Shown: piece by piece, positions 38,729 to 46,811 of the stretch
How the letters are laid out: each line of letters starts with the position of its first letter
Position numbering within the stretch: the first letter of the stretch is position 1
Assembly: GCF_036227105.1 (NCBI RefSeq)
Contig: NZ_CP109434.1
Span: 6,606,501-6,670,500, forward strand
From: Amycolatopsis sp. NBC_01488
Lineage (GTDB): Bacteria; Actinomycetota; Actinomycetes; Mycobacteriales; Pseudonocardiaceae
DNA length: 64,000 nt
Direction of reading: 5' to 3'
Program-made: the position numbers and the translations under genes
Notes under the pieces: generated by a model
What the model was told of the DNA's origin: nothing
Databases searched by the model: none
Seen by the model: only the letters and a program-made list of their open reading frames with translations

Positions 38729-38766
38729 GGAAAGCCTCCCCCAAACCACCGACGAGGAGGCTTTCC
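38729..38766 (+). promoter_or_regulatory. perfect 11-bp hairpin that buries the hemerythrin Shine-Dalgarno
   Basis: GGAAAGCCTCC (38729-38739) is exactly complementary to GGAGGCTTTCC (38756-38766) with a 16-nt loop. The right arm starts with the GGAGG ribosome site and ends at the base before the GTG start (38767). In RNA, folding would block translation until it is opened. It could also act as a weak terminator of the upstream pair. Confidence 0.7.
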
Positions 38767-39321
38767 GTGCCGGACCACGACGAAGACATCATCGAGCTGC
38801 TGCAGCGGCAGCACCGCGAAATCCGGGAACTGTTCGCCGCGCTGGAAACCGCCGAGGGCGACCGGCGGCGGGAGGTGTTCGCCGACCTCGTGCGGCTGCT
38901 GGCCGTGCACGAGACGGCGGAAGAACTGGTGGTGCACCCGGAAATCCGGGATCTCGAGCCCGCCGCCGAGCCGGTCGTCGACGCGCGGCTCGGCGAGGAG
39001 CACCGGGCCAAGGAACTGCTGACCACCCTGCAGAAGATGGGACCGGAGGCCGACGGGTTCGACACGCTGCTCGTCCAGCTGCGCGACGACGTGCTCGCGC
39101 ACGCCGGCCACGAGGAGCGCGAGGAGTTCCCGCTGCTGCGCGCCCACCGGCCGCCGGAGCGGCTGCGTGCCATGGCCGCCACCGCCAAGCTGGCCGAAGC
39201 CGTCGGGCCGACCCGGCCGCACCCCGGCGTCGAGAGCGCGACGGCGAACCTGGTGCTGGGCCCGCCCGCGGCGATCATGGACCGGGCGCGCGACCTCATC
39301 CGCGGCGCGCTGGGGCGGTGA
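38767..39321 (+). CDS. hemerythrin HHE domain protein
   Basis: A 184-residue protein with a four-helix HHE hemerythrin fold in its first 125 residues. Candidate di-iron ligands are His16 (QRQHREIR), His48 (AVHETAEE), His57 (VVHPEI), His79 (EEHRAKE) and His112/His115 (HAGHEEREE). The C-terminal 55 residues are helical. Such proteins respond to O2, NO or peroxide. The GTG start is fixed by GGAGG six bases upstream, inside a hairpin. It is followed by a small acidic protein gene and ligD. Confidence 0.88.
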   Translation: MPDHDEDIIELLQRQHREIRELFAALETAEGDRRREVFADLVRLLAVHETAEELVVHPEIRDLEPAAEPVVDARLGEEHRAKELLTTLQKMGPEADGFDTLLVQLRDDVLAHAGHEEREEFPLLRAHRPPERLRAMAATAKLAEAVGPTRPHPGVESATANLVLGPPAAIMDRARDLIRGALGR

Positions 39322-39326
39322 GGGCG

Positions 39327-39455
39327 GTGACGTCCGAGGAACCCCAGGATCCGGAGGAGTTCGCGGAGGAAGCCGGGCTCGACCCGACCCCGCAGGAGGT
39401 CGAGGAGTACCAGGAGCTGGCGAAGAAGAACCCGCCCTGGTCGTCGCCGGAGTGA
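39327..39455 (+). CDS. small acidic protein
   Basis: A 42-residue, strongly acidic protein (PEEFAEEAGLDPTPQEVEEY as its core, then KKNPPWSSPE). It is too short to be listed by length filters. It begins at GTG 39327 (or 39318, overlapping the hemerythrin stop) and ends overlapping a GTG of ligD. Context (hemerythrin, ligD) suggests a stress-related role; no known fold. Confidence 0.5.
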   Translation: MTSEEPQDPEEFAEEAGLDPTPQEVEEYQELAKKNPPWSSPE

Positions 39456-39472
39456 GTGGGTACCCCGTCGGC

Positions 39473-41050
39473 ATGGCAGCCGGCTCGGCCCGCAAACTGC
39501 GGCGCTACCAGGAGATGCGTGACTTCGGCCGGACCGCCGAGCCGGCCGGCGGGGCCGCGGGCGGGCCGGCCGGTCACCGGTTCGTGGTGCAGCGGCACCG
39601 GGCCCGCCGACTGCACTACGACTTCCGCCTGGAGCTCGACGGCGTCCTGGTCAGCTGGGCGGTGCCGAAGGGCCCGACGCTGGACCCGAAGGCCCGCCGG
39701 CTGGCCGTGCACGTCGAAGATCACCCGATCGAGTACGCCGACTTCGAAGGCGTGATCCCGCGCGGCGAATACGGCGGCGGGGACGTCATCGTCTGGGACA
39801 GCGGCGTGTGGCGGCCGGTCGACGCCGACCCGGCCCGCGCGATCGAGGACGGCACCCTGCACTTCGACCTCGACGGCGAGAAGCTGGCCGGGCGGTTCGT
39901 CCTCGTCCGCACGAACCGCGGCGAGAAGGACCAGTGGTTCCTCCTGCACAAGCAGGACGAGCACGCCGAGGCCGGCTGGGACGCCGAAGACCACCCGCGC
40001 TCGGTCAAGAGCGGCCGCACGAACGACGAGGTGGCGGCCGCGCCCGGCGCGCTGTGGCACGGCGACCGGCCGGCCGCGGAGGCGGAGGAGCCGGTGGGCT
40101 TCGCGGCCGCCACCGCCGACGAGCTGGCGGCCCTCGACGACCTCGGCGCGAAGGGCAAGTGGTCGGTCGCGGGACGCGAGCTTTCCCTGACCAACCTGGA
40201 CAAAGTGCTCTTCCCGGCGGCCGGCGCCGGCAAGCCGGTGACGAAGCGGGACCTGATCCGGTACTACGTCACCGTCGGGCCGGTCATGCTGCCCTACCTG
40301 GCGTGCCGGCCGCTCAACACGCACCGCTTCCCGCAGGGCGTCACCGAACCGGGTTTCTGGCAGAAGGAAGTCCCGAAGCACGCGCCCGAATGGCTGACGA
40401 CGTGGCGCAACGAACGCGCCGAGGCGGGGGAGAGTCAGCGGTACGTCGTGGCCGACAGCGTCGCCACGCTGGCGTGGCTGGCGAACTACGGCGCGCTGGA
40501 GCTGCACGCCTGGACCTCGTGCGCCGCCGACGTCGACCACCCGACGTGGGTGCTGTTCGACATCGACCCGGGCCCGGAGACGTCGTTCGCGGAGGTCCTG
40601 GAACTGGCCCGGCTGCACCGCACGGCGCTCGAGCACCTCGGCCTGACCGGGCGGCCGAAGGTGACCGGGCAGCGCGGGATCCAGGTCTGGGTGCCGATCA
40701 CGCCGCACTGCACCTTCGAGCAGACCCGGGCGTGGGCGGAGACGGTGTCGAAGACGATCGGGCGGGTCCTGCCGGACCTGGTCAGCTGGGCCTGGTCCAA
40801 GGACAAGCGCGGGGGCCGGGCTCGGCTCGACTACACGCAGAACGTGCTCAAGAAGACGCTGGTCGCGCCGTACAGCGTGCGGCCGCGCCCGGGTGCGCCG
40901 GTGTCGGTGCCGCTGGAGTGGGACGAGCTCGACGACGACGGCCTCGCTCCGGACCGGTGGACGATCCGGGACGTCCCCGCCCGGCTGGCCGAGCGCGGTG
41001 ACCCGTTCGCGAAGCTGCTCGGGGTCAAGCAGCAGCTGCCGGGCCTGTAG
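39473..41050 (+). CDS. ligD: LigD-type 3'-phosphoesterase plus primase-polymerase, no ligase domain
   Basis: A 525-residue protein with two of the three LigD activities. The N-terminal phosphoesterase (about 25-170) has FVVQRHRARRLHYDFRLELDG-type metal-binding residues (His and Asp of HxxxxxHxDFRLE) and GVIPRGEYGGGD. The polymerase (about 215-520) has the catalytic FDIDPGP. The SGGKGLH-type loop reads TGQRGIQ, with Gln where many LigD polymerases have His. The ligase domain is absent and supplied elsewhere (49765). It repairs 3' ends and fills gaps in non-homologous end joining. ATG 39473 is preferred; GTG 39452 overlaps the previous stop and is possible. Confidence 0.88.
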   Translation: MAAGSARKLRRYQEMRDFGRTAEPAGGAAGGPAGHRFVVQRHRARRLHYDFRLELDGVLVSWAVPKGPTLDPKARRLAVHVEDHPIEYADFEGVIPRGEYGGGDVIVWDSGVWRPVDADPARAIEDGTLHFDLDGEKLAGRFVLVRTNRGEKDQWFLLHKQDEHAEAGWDAEDHPRSVKSGRTNDEVAAAPGALWHGDRPAAEAEEPVGFAAATADELAALDDLGAKGKWSVAGRELSLTNLDKVLFPAAGAGKPVTKRDLIRYYVTVGPVMLPYLACRPLNTHRFPQGVTEPGFWQKEVPKHAPEWLTTWRNERAEAGESQRYVVADSVATLAWLANYGALELHAWTSCAADVDHPTWVLFDIDPGPETSFAEVLELARLHRTALEHLGLTGRPKVTGQRGIQVWVPITPHCTFEQTRAWAETVSKTIGRVLPDLVSWAWSKDKRGGRARLDYTQNVLKKTLVAPYSVRPRPGAPVSVPLEWDELDDDGLAPDRWTIRDVPARLAERGDPFAKLLGVKQQLPGL

Positions 41051-41107
41051 GCGACCGGCTCGGCCGGAGACCTTGCCGTGGGAAGTCGGTTCGGGCCCCG
41101 GCGGGTG

Positions 41108-42046
41108 TCAGGCGTGGACGGTTTCGAGGTGCCGCGGCTGCAGCCGGTCGAGCACGGGACGGGACAGGTGCGGTCGGCCACCCGCGTGCTCGGTCGTGGC
41201 CGCGGCCGCCGCGACCGCCAGGCACGCGGCCGTCTCCAGCGGGCGGCGGCGGGTCAGCGCCGCGGTCAGCGTCGCGACCAGCGCGTCCCCGGCCCCGGTC
41301 GGGTCGACCACCTCGGTCTCCACGTGCGGTACGAACCACGACTCGGCCGGCCCGGCGAACAGGTTGCCCTGTCCGGCCACCTCGAGCACGACCAGCGACG
41401 GTCCGCGCCGACGCAGGTCCGCGGCGGCGCGGGCCGCGGCGGCGACGTCGTCCACCTGCTGTCCGGTGAGCAACTCGGCTTCGTGGCCGTCGGCGCGGAC
41501 GACGTCGGCGAGGGCGAGCAGGTCCGTCGCGAAGGCGTCGTCTTCGGGTGCGCCGTCCAGGACGACCCGCGTGCCCGCGGTGTGCGCGAGCCGGGCCGCC
41601 AGCAACGCCGCCGGGGCGGGCTGCTGCAGCTGGACGATGACGGAGCCGGCGGCCGAAATCGGCGCGGACGCGGCGAAGACGTCGGTCTCGGTCACCAGCG
41701 TCGCGTCCGGGACGTGCTCGAGGTAGCGGCGGCGGCCCTCCTCGTCGACCACGTCCACGAGAAGCGCCGTCTCGGTGCCCGGCCGGCGGACCACGTGCGT
41801 GGTGCCGATCCGGTCGGCCCGGGCGCGGGCACACAGCGCGTCGCCGACGGCGTCCTGCCCGACGACGCCGACCAGCGACACCGCCACCCCGAGCTGGCTC
41901 AGCGCCACGGCCTGGTTGGCACCCTTCCCGCCGAGCAGCTCCTGCCGGTGGGTCACCGGCGCCGACGCGTCCGCTGGCGGCGTGTCCGGGACCTCGAGCA
42001 CCAGGTCACGGGCGATCTGCCCGACCACCACGACTTCGCTGAACAT
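41108..42046 (-). CDS. ribokinase (PfkB family sugar kinase)
   Basis: A 312-residue PfkB-family kinase with GGKGANQAVALSQLG at about 40, a central VIVQLQQP strand and the signature DPTGAGDALVA near 250, which contains the catalytic Asp. Ribokinase is the closest named group; another ribose-like sugar or nucleoside is possible. ATG at 42046 follows a GTG. A SigB-like GTTT-N17-GGGTAA lies 48-74 bp upstream on the minus strand. It stands alone among stress genes. Confidence 0.85.
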   Translation of the reverse strand: MFSEVVVVGQIARDLVLEVPDTPPADASAPVTHRQELLGGKGANQAVALSQLGVAVSLVGVVGQDAVGDALCARARADRIGTTHVVRRPGTETALLVDVVDEEGRRRYLEHVPDATLVTETDVFAASAPISAAGSVIVQLQQPAPAALLAARLAHTAGTRVVLDGAPEDDAFATDLLALADVVRADGHEAELLTGQQVDDVAAAARAAADLRRRGPSLVVLEVAGQGNLFAGPAESWFVPHVETEVVDPTGAGDALVATLTAALTRRRPLETAACLAVAAAAATTEHAGGRPHLSRPVLDRLQPRHLETVHA

Positions 42047-42093
42047 CACCGGTACCGCCGGTCCATGGCGCCTCCTCGGCTGTCGAAGATCGG

Positions 42094-42120
42094 TTACCCC
42101 GGCTCACGGCGTGGTCAAAC
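42094..42120 (-). promoter_or_regulatory. SigB-like promoter of ribokinase gene
   Basis: On the minus strand, GTTT (complement of 42117-42120) and GGGTAA (complement of 42094-42099) are separated by 17 bp, or 16 if the -10 is read as GGGGTA. On the opposite strand of the same gap, GGGTAA at 42222-42227 precedes the GAF/ANTAR gene without a good -35. Confidence 0.4.
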
Positions 42121-42263
42121 CGCTCGTTCGGGGCGGGCGGCGGCGTCACCGGGTGATTCCCCGTTGCGCCGGACGGCCGCGCCGGTTCGTCCGCTCCCGG
42201 GATGTGGATCACCCCGGAATCGGGTAATTGAGAAGACGAAGACGAGGTGGAAGCGAGGTTCGG

Positions 42264-43034
42264 GTGACCGAGACGTTGATGAACGCCGCCGACCGGTGGA
42301 GACCGCTGACCGAGCTGCTGCAGGCGCTGCTCGAGCAGATCACCGGGGAGCTGCCGGGCTGCCTCGGCGCGGGCCTCACCGTCGGGCACGCCGGCGGCCC
42401 GCCGCGGGTGCTGGCCGCCACGGGCGTCGCCACCGAGCTGCTGCCCGCCCAGCTGGCGCACGGCGGCCCGGTCGCCGTCGCGGCCGGTTCCGGTGCGCCG
42501 GTGACGACGGACGACCTCTTCGCCGACGAGCGCTGGCCCGGCCTCACCCGCGACGTCGTGCTCGACGGCCACCCGGAGCTCCCGCGCGTGCGTGGTGCCG
42601 CCGCGGTGCCCGGGCTCTGGGACGACACCAGCGCGTTCGTGCTGTCGGCCTCCTTCGACCGCCCGCCCGGCGCGGGGATCCTGGCCCACCTGCGGCGCTA
42701 CGAAAAGCTCACCGAGACGACCCTGCTCGTCGCCGAGACCGCCACTGCGGGCGACCCGGATCAGACGCTCGACCTGCTGGCCTCCCGTGCCGCGATCGAG
42801 CAGGCGAAGGGCGCGATCATCGCGGTCCGGCGGTGTTCCCCGGACGAGGCCTGGCAGACGTTGCGCCGGGCCAGCCAGGAGTTCAACGTGAAGGTCCGCG
42901 AGCTGGCCGTTGCGCTCGTGGAGCACCTCGGCGGGCCGCTCGGGCCCCAGCCGCACGGCGTGCCGGAGATCCGGCCCGGTGCCCCGGCCCACCACGCCGC
43001 CGGCCGGCTCTGGTCGGCTTTCACCGCGGAATAG
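42264..43034 (+). CDS. GAF-like sensor with ANTAR RNA-binding domain
   Basis: A 256-residue protein. A degenerate GAF-like sensor region occupies about 1-150. A clear ANTAR domain occupies about 168-220: RAAIEQAKGAIIAVRRCSPD, EAWQTLRRASQEFNVKVREL. ANTAR domains bind paired RNA hexaloops and act as antiterminators. GTG at 42264 has GAGG six bases before it. It starts a run of stress-signalling genes; a STAS gene follows 96 bp later with its own promoter. Confidence 0.82.
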   Translation: MTETLMNAADRWRPLTELLQALLEQITGELPGCLGAGLTVGHAGGPPRVLAATGVATELLPAQLAHGGPVAVAAGSGAPVTTDDLFADERWPGLTRDVVLDGHPELPRVRGAAAVPGLWDDTSAFVLSASFDRPPGAGILAHLRRYEKLTETTLLVAETATAGDPDQTLDLLASRAAIEQAKGAIIAVRRCSPDEAWQTLRRASQEFNVKVRELAVALVEHLGGPLGPQPHGVPEIRPGAPAHHAAGRLWSAFTAE

Positions 43035-43037
43035 AGC

Positions 43038-43062
43038 GTTTGCCCGCCGGCGGTTTGGGTAT
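43038..43062 (+). promoter_or_regulatory. SigB-type promoter of STAS gene
   Basis: GTTT (43038-43041), 15 bp, GGGTAT (43057-43062) matches the SigB consensus exactly in both boxes and spacing. The GTG of the STAS gene is 69 bp downstream of the -10. Confidence 0.7.
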
Positions 43063-43130
43063 CAAGACCCCGACCTTGATCACCCCGCTGCGACGCCGGC
43101 CTCCGCCGGCGCGGAAGGCCTCTCGAACCC

Positions 43131-43526
43131 GTGTCCCCGACCTGCCCGGTCCCGGCCCGGTCCGCGCCGCTCACGGCGCGCCGGACGGCGTACCGCCCCG
43201 GTCTGCTGGTGCTGACCTTCACCGGCGAGATCGACGCCCTGACCCTGCCGATCCTGGAACGCGAGCTGGCGGCGTCCCCGCCGGGAACGACGGTGGTGGA
43301 CCTGACCCAGGTGGCGTTCCTCGGCCTCGCCGGCGCCCGCGCCCTCGCGGCGGCCGCGAACCGCGCGGGGCGGGACGGCGGGCGGTTCGGGGTGGTGGCG
43401 AACAGCCGAACCCTGGCCCGCCTGTTCCGGATCACCGGCCTGGCCGCGGTGGTCCCGATGTTCGCATCGCTGTCGGACGCGCTGCGCGAGCTGCTGTCGG
43501 CAGAAATGCAGGACGCGGCCAGCTGA
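43131..43526 (+). CDS. STAS domain anti-sigma-factor antagonist, phospho-site lost
   Basis: A 131-residue protein with a SpoIIAA-like STAS fold: LLVLTFTGEIDALT, TTVVDLTQVAFLGLAGARAL, GRFGVVANS. In classical antagonists the strand after DLxxVxF ends in DSSG with a phosphorylatable Ser; here it reads GLAG, so kinase switching by an RsbW-like anti-sigma is unlikely and the protein may be constitutively active. A near-perfect SigB-type promoter lies upstream, suggesting feedback in stress sigma control. Confidence 0.8.
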   Translation: MSPTCPVPARSAPLTARRTAYRPGLLVLTFTGEIDALTLPILERELAASPPGTTVVDLTQVAFLGLAGARALAAAANRAGRDGGRFGVVANSRTLARLFRITGLAAVVPMFASLSDALRELLSAEMQDAAS

Positions 43527-43593
43527 CGGCGGCGGTGGTCGCTCGACGGCGGATCCCCTGCGGCGGCGAGCACTCCGCCGCGGTGCTCGGCGA

Positions 43594-43800
43594 GCGATGA
43601 GAACCCTGCGTTATGCGGCGGCGCATCCCGGTGCGCGGCGGTGGCCTGCCGGGTTGTTCTCGGTGTTGTGTCGGGCGGGCGATGAGAATCGTTGCGTCGT
43701 GCGGCGGCGCATCGCCGCCGGCAGCGGAGGCCTGTCGGGTTGTTCTCAGCGTGGTGCCTGGCGGGCGATGAGAAGTGCTCCGGGCCGTCCTCAGCGCGGT
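43594..43800. repeat. degenerate tandem repeat, unit 85-86 bp
   Basis: GCGATGAGAA recurs at 43594, 43679 and 43765, each followed by a TGCGGCGGCGCATC-like block and a GCCTG(C/T)CGGGTTGTTCTC block. Two full copies and a partial third are present, with a more decayed relative just upstream. Within each unit GAGAA and TTCTC can pair. No reading frame is supported. Confidence 0.7.
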
Positions 43801-45200
43801 GCCCAGCTGGCCACGAGCACCCCCGCGTCGAACTCCAGCTCACCCTCGGCGTGCGCGACGACCGCCCTGGTCAGCAGGCGCGCGGTCTCCGGCGGCAGGG
43901 TCTCGTCCGCGAGGTACCCGGCCACCCGGTCCCGGCCGAACGGCGTTCCGTCCCCGCCGGTCGTCTCGGCGAGGCCGCGGGAGTACAGCGCGAGCACGTC
44001 GCCCGGCTGCAGCCGCACTTCGTTCGCCCGCGGCGGACCCTCGCCCGCGGCGAAGCGGGCCGCGGCGGGACGCGGGTCCGGCAGCGCCGCGCCGTCGCGG
44101 ACGACCAGCGGGACCGGGTTCCCGGCGTCCAGCCAGCGCAGCGCGCCCGTGCGCAGGTCCAGCTCCGCGACCACGCCGGTGACGACCGCGTCCGAACCCG
44201 CCAGCGCGCGGCCGACCGCGGTGTACTGCTCGCCGAGCGAAGCGCCGTCGCGCCGGGCGGCGCGGTACGCGGCCAGCGCGTTCACCACCGCGTAGCTCGC
44301 CGCGCCCGTGCGCGGGCCCGCGTCGAACATCGCCAGCCGGGCCCGTCGCTCCGAGAGCGCGTAGTCGAACGCGACCCCGCACAGGTCGTACGCCGGCTGG
44401 ACGCTCCCGCCGACGACGACGCTCTCGGTCGCGCCGGTGAGCGGCGGCAGGCTCTGCCACAGCAGCTCGGCGGGCGACCCGCGGTGGCGACGCCGGCGCC
44501 GCACGTCGAGCCCGTCGCCGTACTGGGTCGTGATCGTCACCAGGTGGCCGAGCAGCGTCGCCAGCCACCGGCACTGCTCCCGCAGCACGGGGTCGTCCGG
44601 GTCGGCGCCGTCGGTGGGCACGATCTCCAGCACCCCGAGCCGTTCGACGCCGTCCAGCAGCACCGTCCACAGCGTCGGGTCGGGCCCGTCCCGCGTCACG
44701 GCCGTGCCGGCGCGGCGGAACACGTCCCCGGCGACGGTCGTCTCGATGTCCTGCTCCGCGGCGGCCTCCGCGCGCAGCGGCACGAGCGTCCGCTGGTCGT
44801 AGTCGGCCAGGTAGATGCCGATCCTCAGGTCGAGGGCGCGGCCGGCTTCGGCGGCGACGGCGGGCAGCCGCTCCGGCGGCGCGCGGTGGGCGCCCTCCAG
44901 CAGGTCGACGAGCGCCTTCAGCGGGCCGTGCAACGGCTTGCCGTCACGGAACGAATGGCTGTAGGGCGCGCGAGGCGGCGCGGCCAGCTCGTCGAGCCGC
45001 TCGTTGACGGCGTGGGCCATCATGTCGCGGTCGACCCGGGGCAGCGTGGTCAGCCCGTTGAGGTAGGCGTCCAGCTCCACGAGGCCCTGGCTGCCGCCGA
45101 GCGCGAAGTAGCGCATCCACAGCTGTTCCGGTGTCAGCTCGCTCCGCGCGAAACAGACGGCGAGCTGTCGCTGCTGCTCGTCTTCGGGCAGGAAGCGCAT
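43791..45200 (-). CDS. PP2C/SpoIIE-type phosphatase with sensor region
   Basis: A 469-residue protein. The N-terminal part (about 1-130) is helical; the middle (about 110-235) is GAF-like. The C-terminal 225 residues form a SpoIIE/PP2C phosphatase: a VAFDYALSERRARLAMFDA strand pair (first metal-binding Asp region), NALAAYRAARRDG, VAELDLRTGALRWLDAGNPVPL, LQPGDVLALYSRGLAE. RsbU-type phosphatases reactivate STAS antagonists. It lies 7 bp after the GAF/ANTAR gene on the same strand, forming an operon with it. Confidence 0.85.
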   Translation of the reverse strand: MRFLPEDEQQRQLAVCFARSELTPEQLWMRYFALGGSQGLVELDAYLNGLTTLPRVDRDMMAHAVNERLDELAAPPRAPYSHSFRDGKPLHGPLKALVDLLEGAHRAPPERLPAVAAEAGRALDLRIGIYLADYDQRTLVPLRAEAAAEQDIETTVAGDVFRRAGTAVTRDGPDPTLWTVLLDGVERLGVLEIVPTDGADPDDPVLREQCRWLATLLGHLVTITTQYGDGLDVRRRRRHRGSPAELLWQSLPPLTGATESVVVGGSVQPAYDLCGVAFDYALSERRARLAMFDAGPRTGAASYAVVNALAAYRAARRDGASLGEQYTAVGRALAGSDAVVTGVVAELDLRTGALRWLDAGNPVPLVVRDGAALPDPRPAAARFAAGEGPPRANEVRLQPGDVLALYSRGLAETTGGDGTPFGRDRVAGYLADETLPPETARLLTRAVVAHAEGELEFDAGVLVASWAPR

Positions 45201-45207
45201 CGGCGGC

Positions 45208-45939
45208 TCACGCTCCCCGGCGCGCGGGGGAGAGCAGGTCCGCGGCGGCCTCGGCCGGGCTGCGGGCGCCGGCGCGCGCCAGCGACAGCAGGCGGTCGAA
45301 CGCGGTGTCCTCGTCGACGCCGTCGCGGCCCATCAGGAACCCCTTGGCCATGGTGACCGTGTCACGTTCGCGGAGGGTGGCCTTGAACTGCTCGCTGAGG
45401 CGGCTGGCCCGCTCGTACGCGCGGGCGTTGGCGACGAGGACCGCGGCGCGGTCGGCGAACGTCGCGAGCGTCTCCTCGTCGGCGTGGCTGAATGCCCCAG
45501 CAGTCGTCGCGTAGATCTTGATGGCGCCCTGGCAGCCTTCTTCGGTGACGAGCGGCGTGGTGAGCACCGCGCGCAGCCCCGCTTCGCCCGCCGCGGCGCA
45601 CCACCGCGGCCAGCGCCGTTCGGTGGTGACGTCGTCGATCCGCTTCGCCGTGCACTCCGCGAGAGCGGACACGCAGGGGCCTTCGCCGAGCCGGTACTGC
45701 AGGGAGTCGGCGTCGCGCACCAGCGGACTGGACGCGCTGGTCGTGGTGAGGCGGCCCTCGTCGTCGAACAACGTCACCCCGGCGCCCGCCGCGGCGGTGA
45801 TCGTCGTCCCCGCGAGCGAGATGATCAGCTCGAGGACCGAATCAACGGTCTCCCGCGAGAGCAGCAGCCCCGACATCCGCGCCGCGACCCCCGCCAGCTC
45901 GCCGTCCAGCGGCAGGCCGCCCGCCTTCTCCGTCGCCAT
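45208..45939 (-). CDS. GAF-ANTAR regulator
   Basis: A 243-residue protein. The GAF domain is at about 30-165, including LQYRLGEGPCVSAL, RWPRWCAAAGEAGLRAVLTTPL. The ANTAR domain is at about 175-232: ATLRERDTVTMAKGFLMGRDG, VDEDTAFDRLL. It is the first gene of a two-gene minus-strand unit with the PP2C phosphatase. A SigB-like promoter lies so close upstream that the mRNA would be almost leaderless. Confidence 0.87.
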   Translation of the reverse strand: MATEKAGGLPLDGELAGVAARMSGLLLSRETVDSVLELIISLAGTTITAAAGAGVTLFDDEGRLTTTSASSPLVRDADSLQYRLGEGPCVSALAECTAKRIDDVTTERRWPRWCAAAGEAGLRAVLTTPLVTEEGCQGAIKIYATTAGAFSHADEETLATFADRAAVLVANARAYERASRLSEQFKATLRERDTVTMAKGFLMGRDGVDEDTAFDRLLSLARAGARSPAEAAADLLSPARRGA

Positions 45940-45948
45940 GGCGGCTGA

Positions 45949-45974
45949 TTACCAAGCCGGGGCCGTCGTCAAAC
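45949..45974 (-). promoter_or_regulatory. SigB-like promoter, minus strand
   Basis: GTTT (complement of 45971-45974), 16 bp, TGGTAA (complement of 45949-45954), pointing to the GAF-ANTAR gene whose ATG is at 45939. One -10 base departs from GGGTA. Confidence 0.45.
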
Positions 45975-45987
45975 CTGCGCTGACCCG

Positions 45988-46013
45988 GGATGGGCCGACG
46001 CGAAGCTGGGTAC
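45988..46013 (+). promoter_or_regulatory. SigB-type promoter, plus strand
   Basis: GGAT (45988), 16 bp, GGGTAC (46008-46013), pointing to the GAF-ANTAR gene at 46049. It is back to back with the minus-strand candidate in the same 109-bp gap. Confidence 0.55.
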
Positions 46014-46048
46014 CCGGGGCGCTGAGCGTCCCAGCGGAAGGAGCGGAC

Positions 46049-46789
46049 ATGGATCTGCCGGAGCCCACTGCGACGGCTTCCCCGTTGCTCGACGACATCA
46101 CCGGGGCGCTCGAGGCCCTGACCGCCGTCCTGCGGCAGGAGGACGACTTCCGGATCCTGCTGCGGCACGTGTGCCTGCAGGTGTGCGAGGCCGTCCCCGG
46201 CGTGGCCGAAGCGTCCATCACGCTGGTGAGCGGCGAGCAGCCGCACACGGCGTCGGCGACCGCCACGGTCGTCGGCGAGCTGGACGGCGACCAGTACCGC
46301 CTCGGCGACGGCCCGTGCCTGGAAGCGGTCCGCAGCGGCAAGATCGTCCGCACGTCGGTGCCCGACGCGGTCGAGCGCTGGCCTTCGTTCGCCGACGGCG
46401 CGCGGGAAGCGGGCTTCGGGAGCTTCCTCGCCGCGCCGCTGGTGGCGGACGAGGAGTACTCGGGCGCGGTGAACTGCTACGGCCGCCAGGACGACGGCTT
46501 CGAGGAGATCGAGGCGCAGCTGCTCGAGCTCTACACGGCCGCGGTGGAGGCGGTGTTCCGCGTGTACCACCGTTACGTGAAGGCCCGCGAAACGGCCGAG
46601 CACCTCCGCACGGCCTTGGCGTCCCGCGCGGTCATCGACCAGGCCAAGGGCATGCTGATGGCGATCCGCCAGATCGGCGCCGACGACGCGTTCGCTCTTC
46701 TCGTCGAGCAGTCCCAGCGCGAGAACGTGAAGCTGCGCGAAGTCGCCGAGCGGTTCGTGGAGCGCGTGGTTTCCAGCGGCGCCGGGTGA
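46049..46789 (+). CDS. GAF-ANTAR regulator
   Basis: A 246-residue protein. The GAF domain is at about 25-170, including DQYRLGDGPCLEAVRSGKIV, RWPSFADGAREAGFGSFLAA. The ANTAR domain is at about 185-240: ASRAVIDQAKGMLMAIRQIG, ADDAFALLVEQSQRENVKLR. ATG at 46049 has GGAAGGAG upstream. It is divergent from the other GAF-ANTAR gene, and both have SigB-like promoters, so the two are probably co-regulated paralogues. Confidence 0.88.
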   Translation: MDLPEPTATASPLLDDITGALEALTAVLRQEDDFRILLRHVCLQVCEAVPGVAEASITLVSGEQPHTASATATVVGELDGDQYRLGDGPCLEAVRSGKIVRTSVPDAVERWPSFADGAREAGFGSFLAAPLVADEEYSGAVNCYGRQDDGFEEIEAQLLELYTAAVEAVFRVYHRYVKARETAEHLRTALASRAVIDQAKGMLMAIRQIGADDAFALLVEQSQRENVKLREVAERFVERVVSSGAG

Positions 46790-46811
46790 ACCGGGCAGTC
46801 GACGGCGATGT

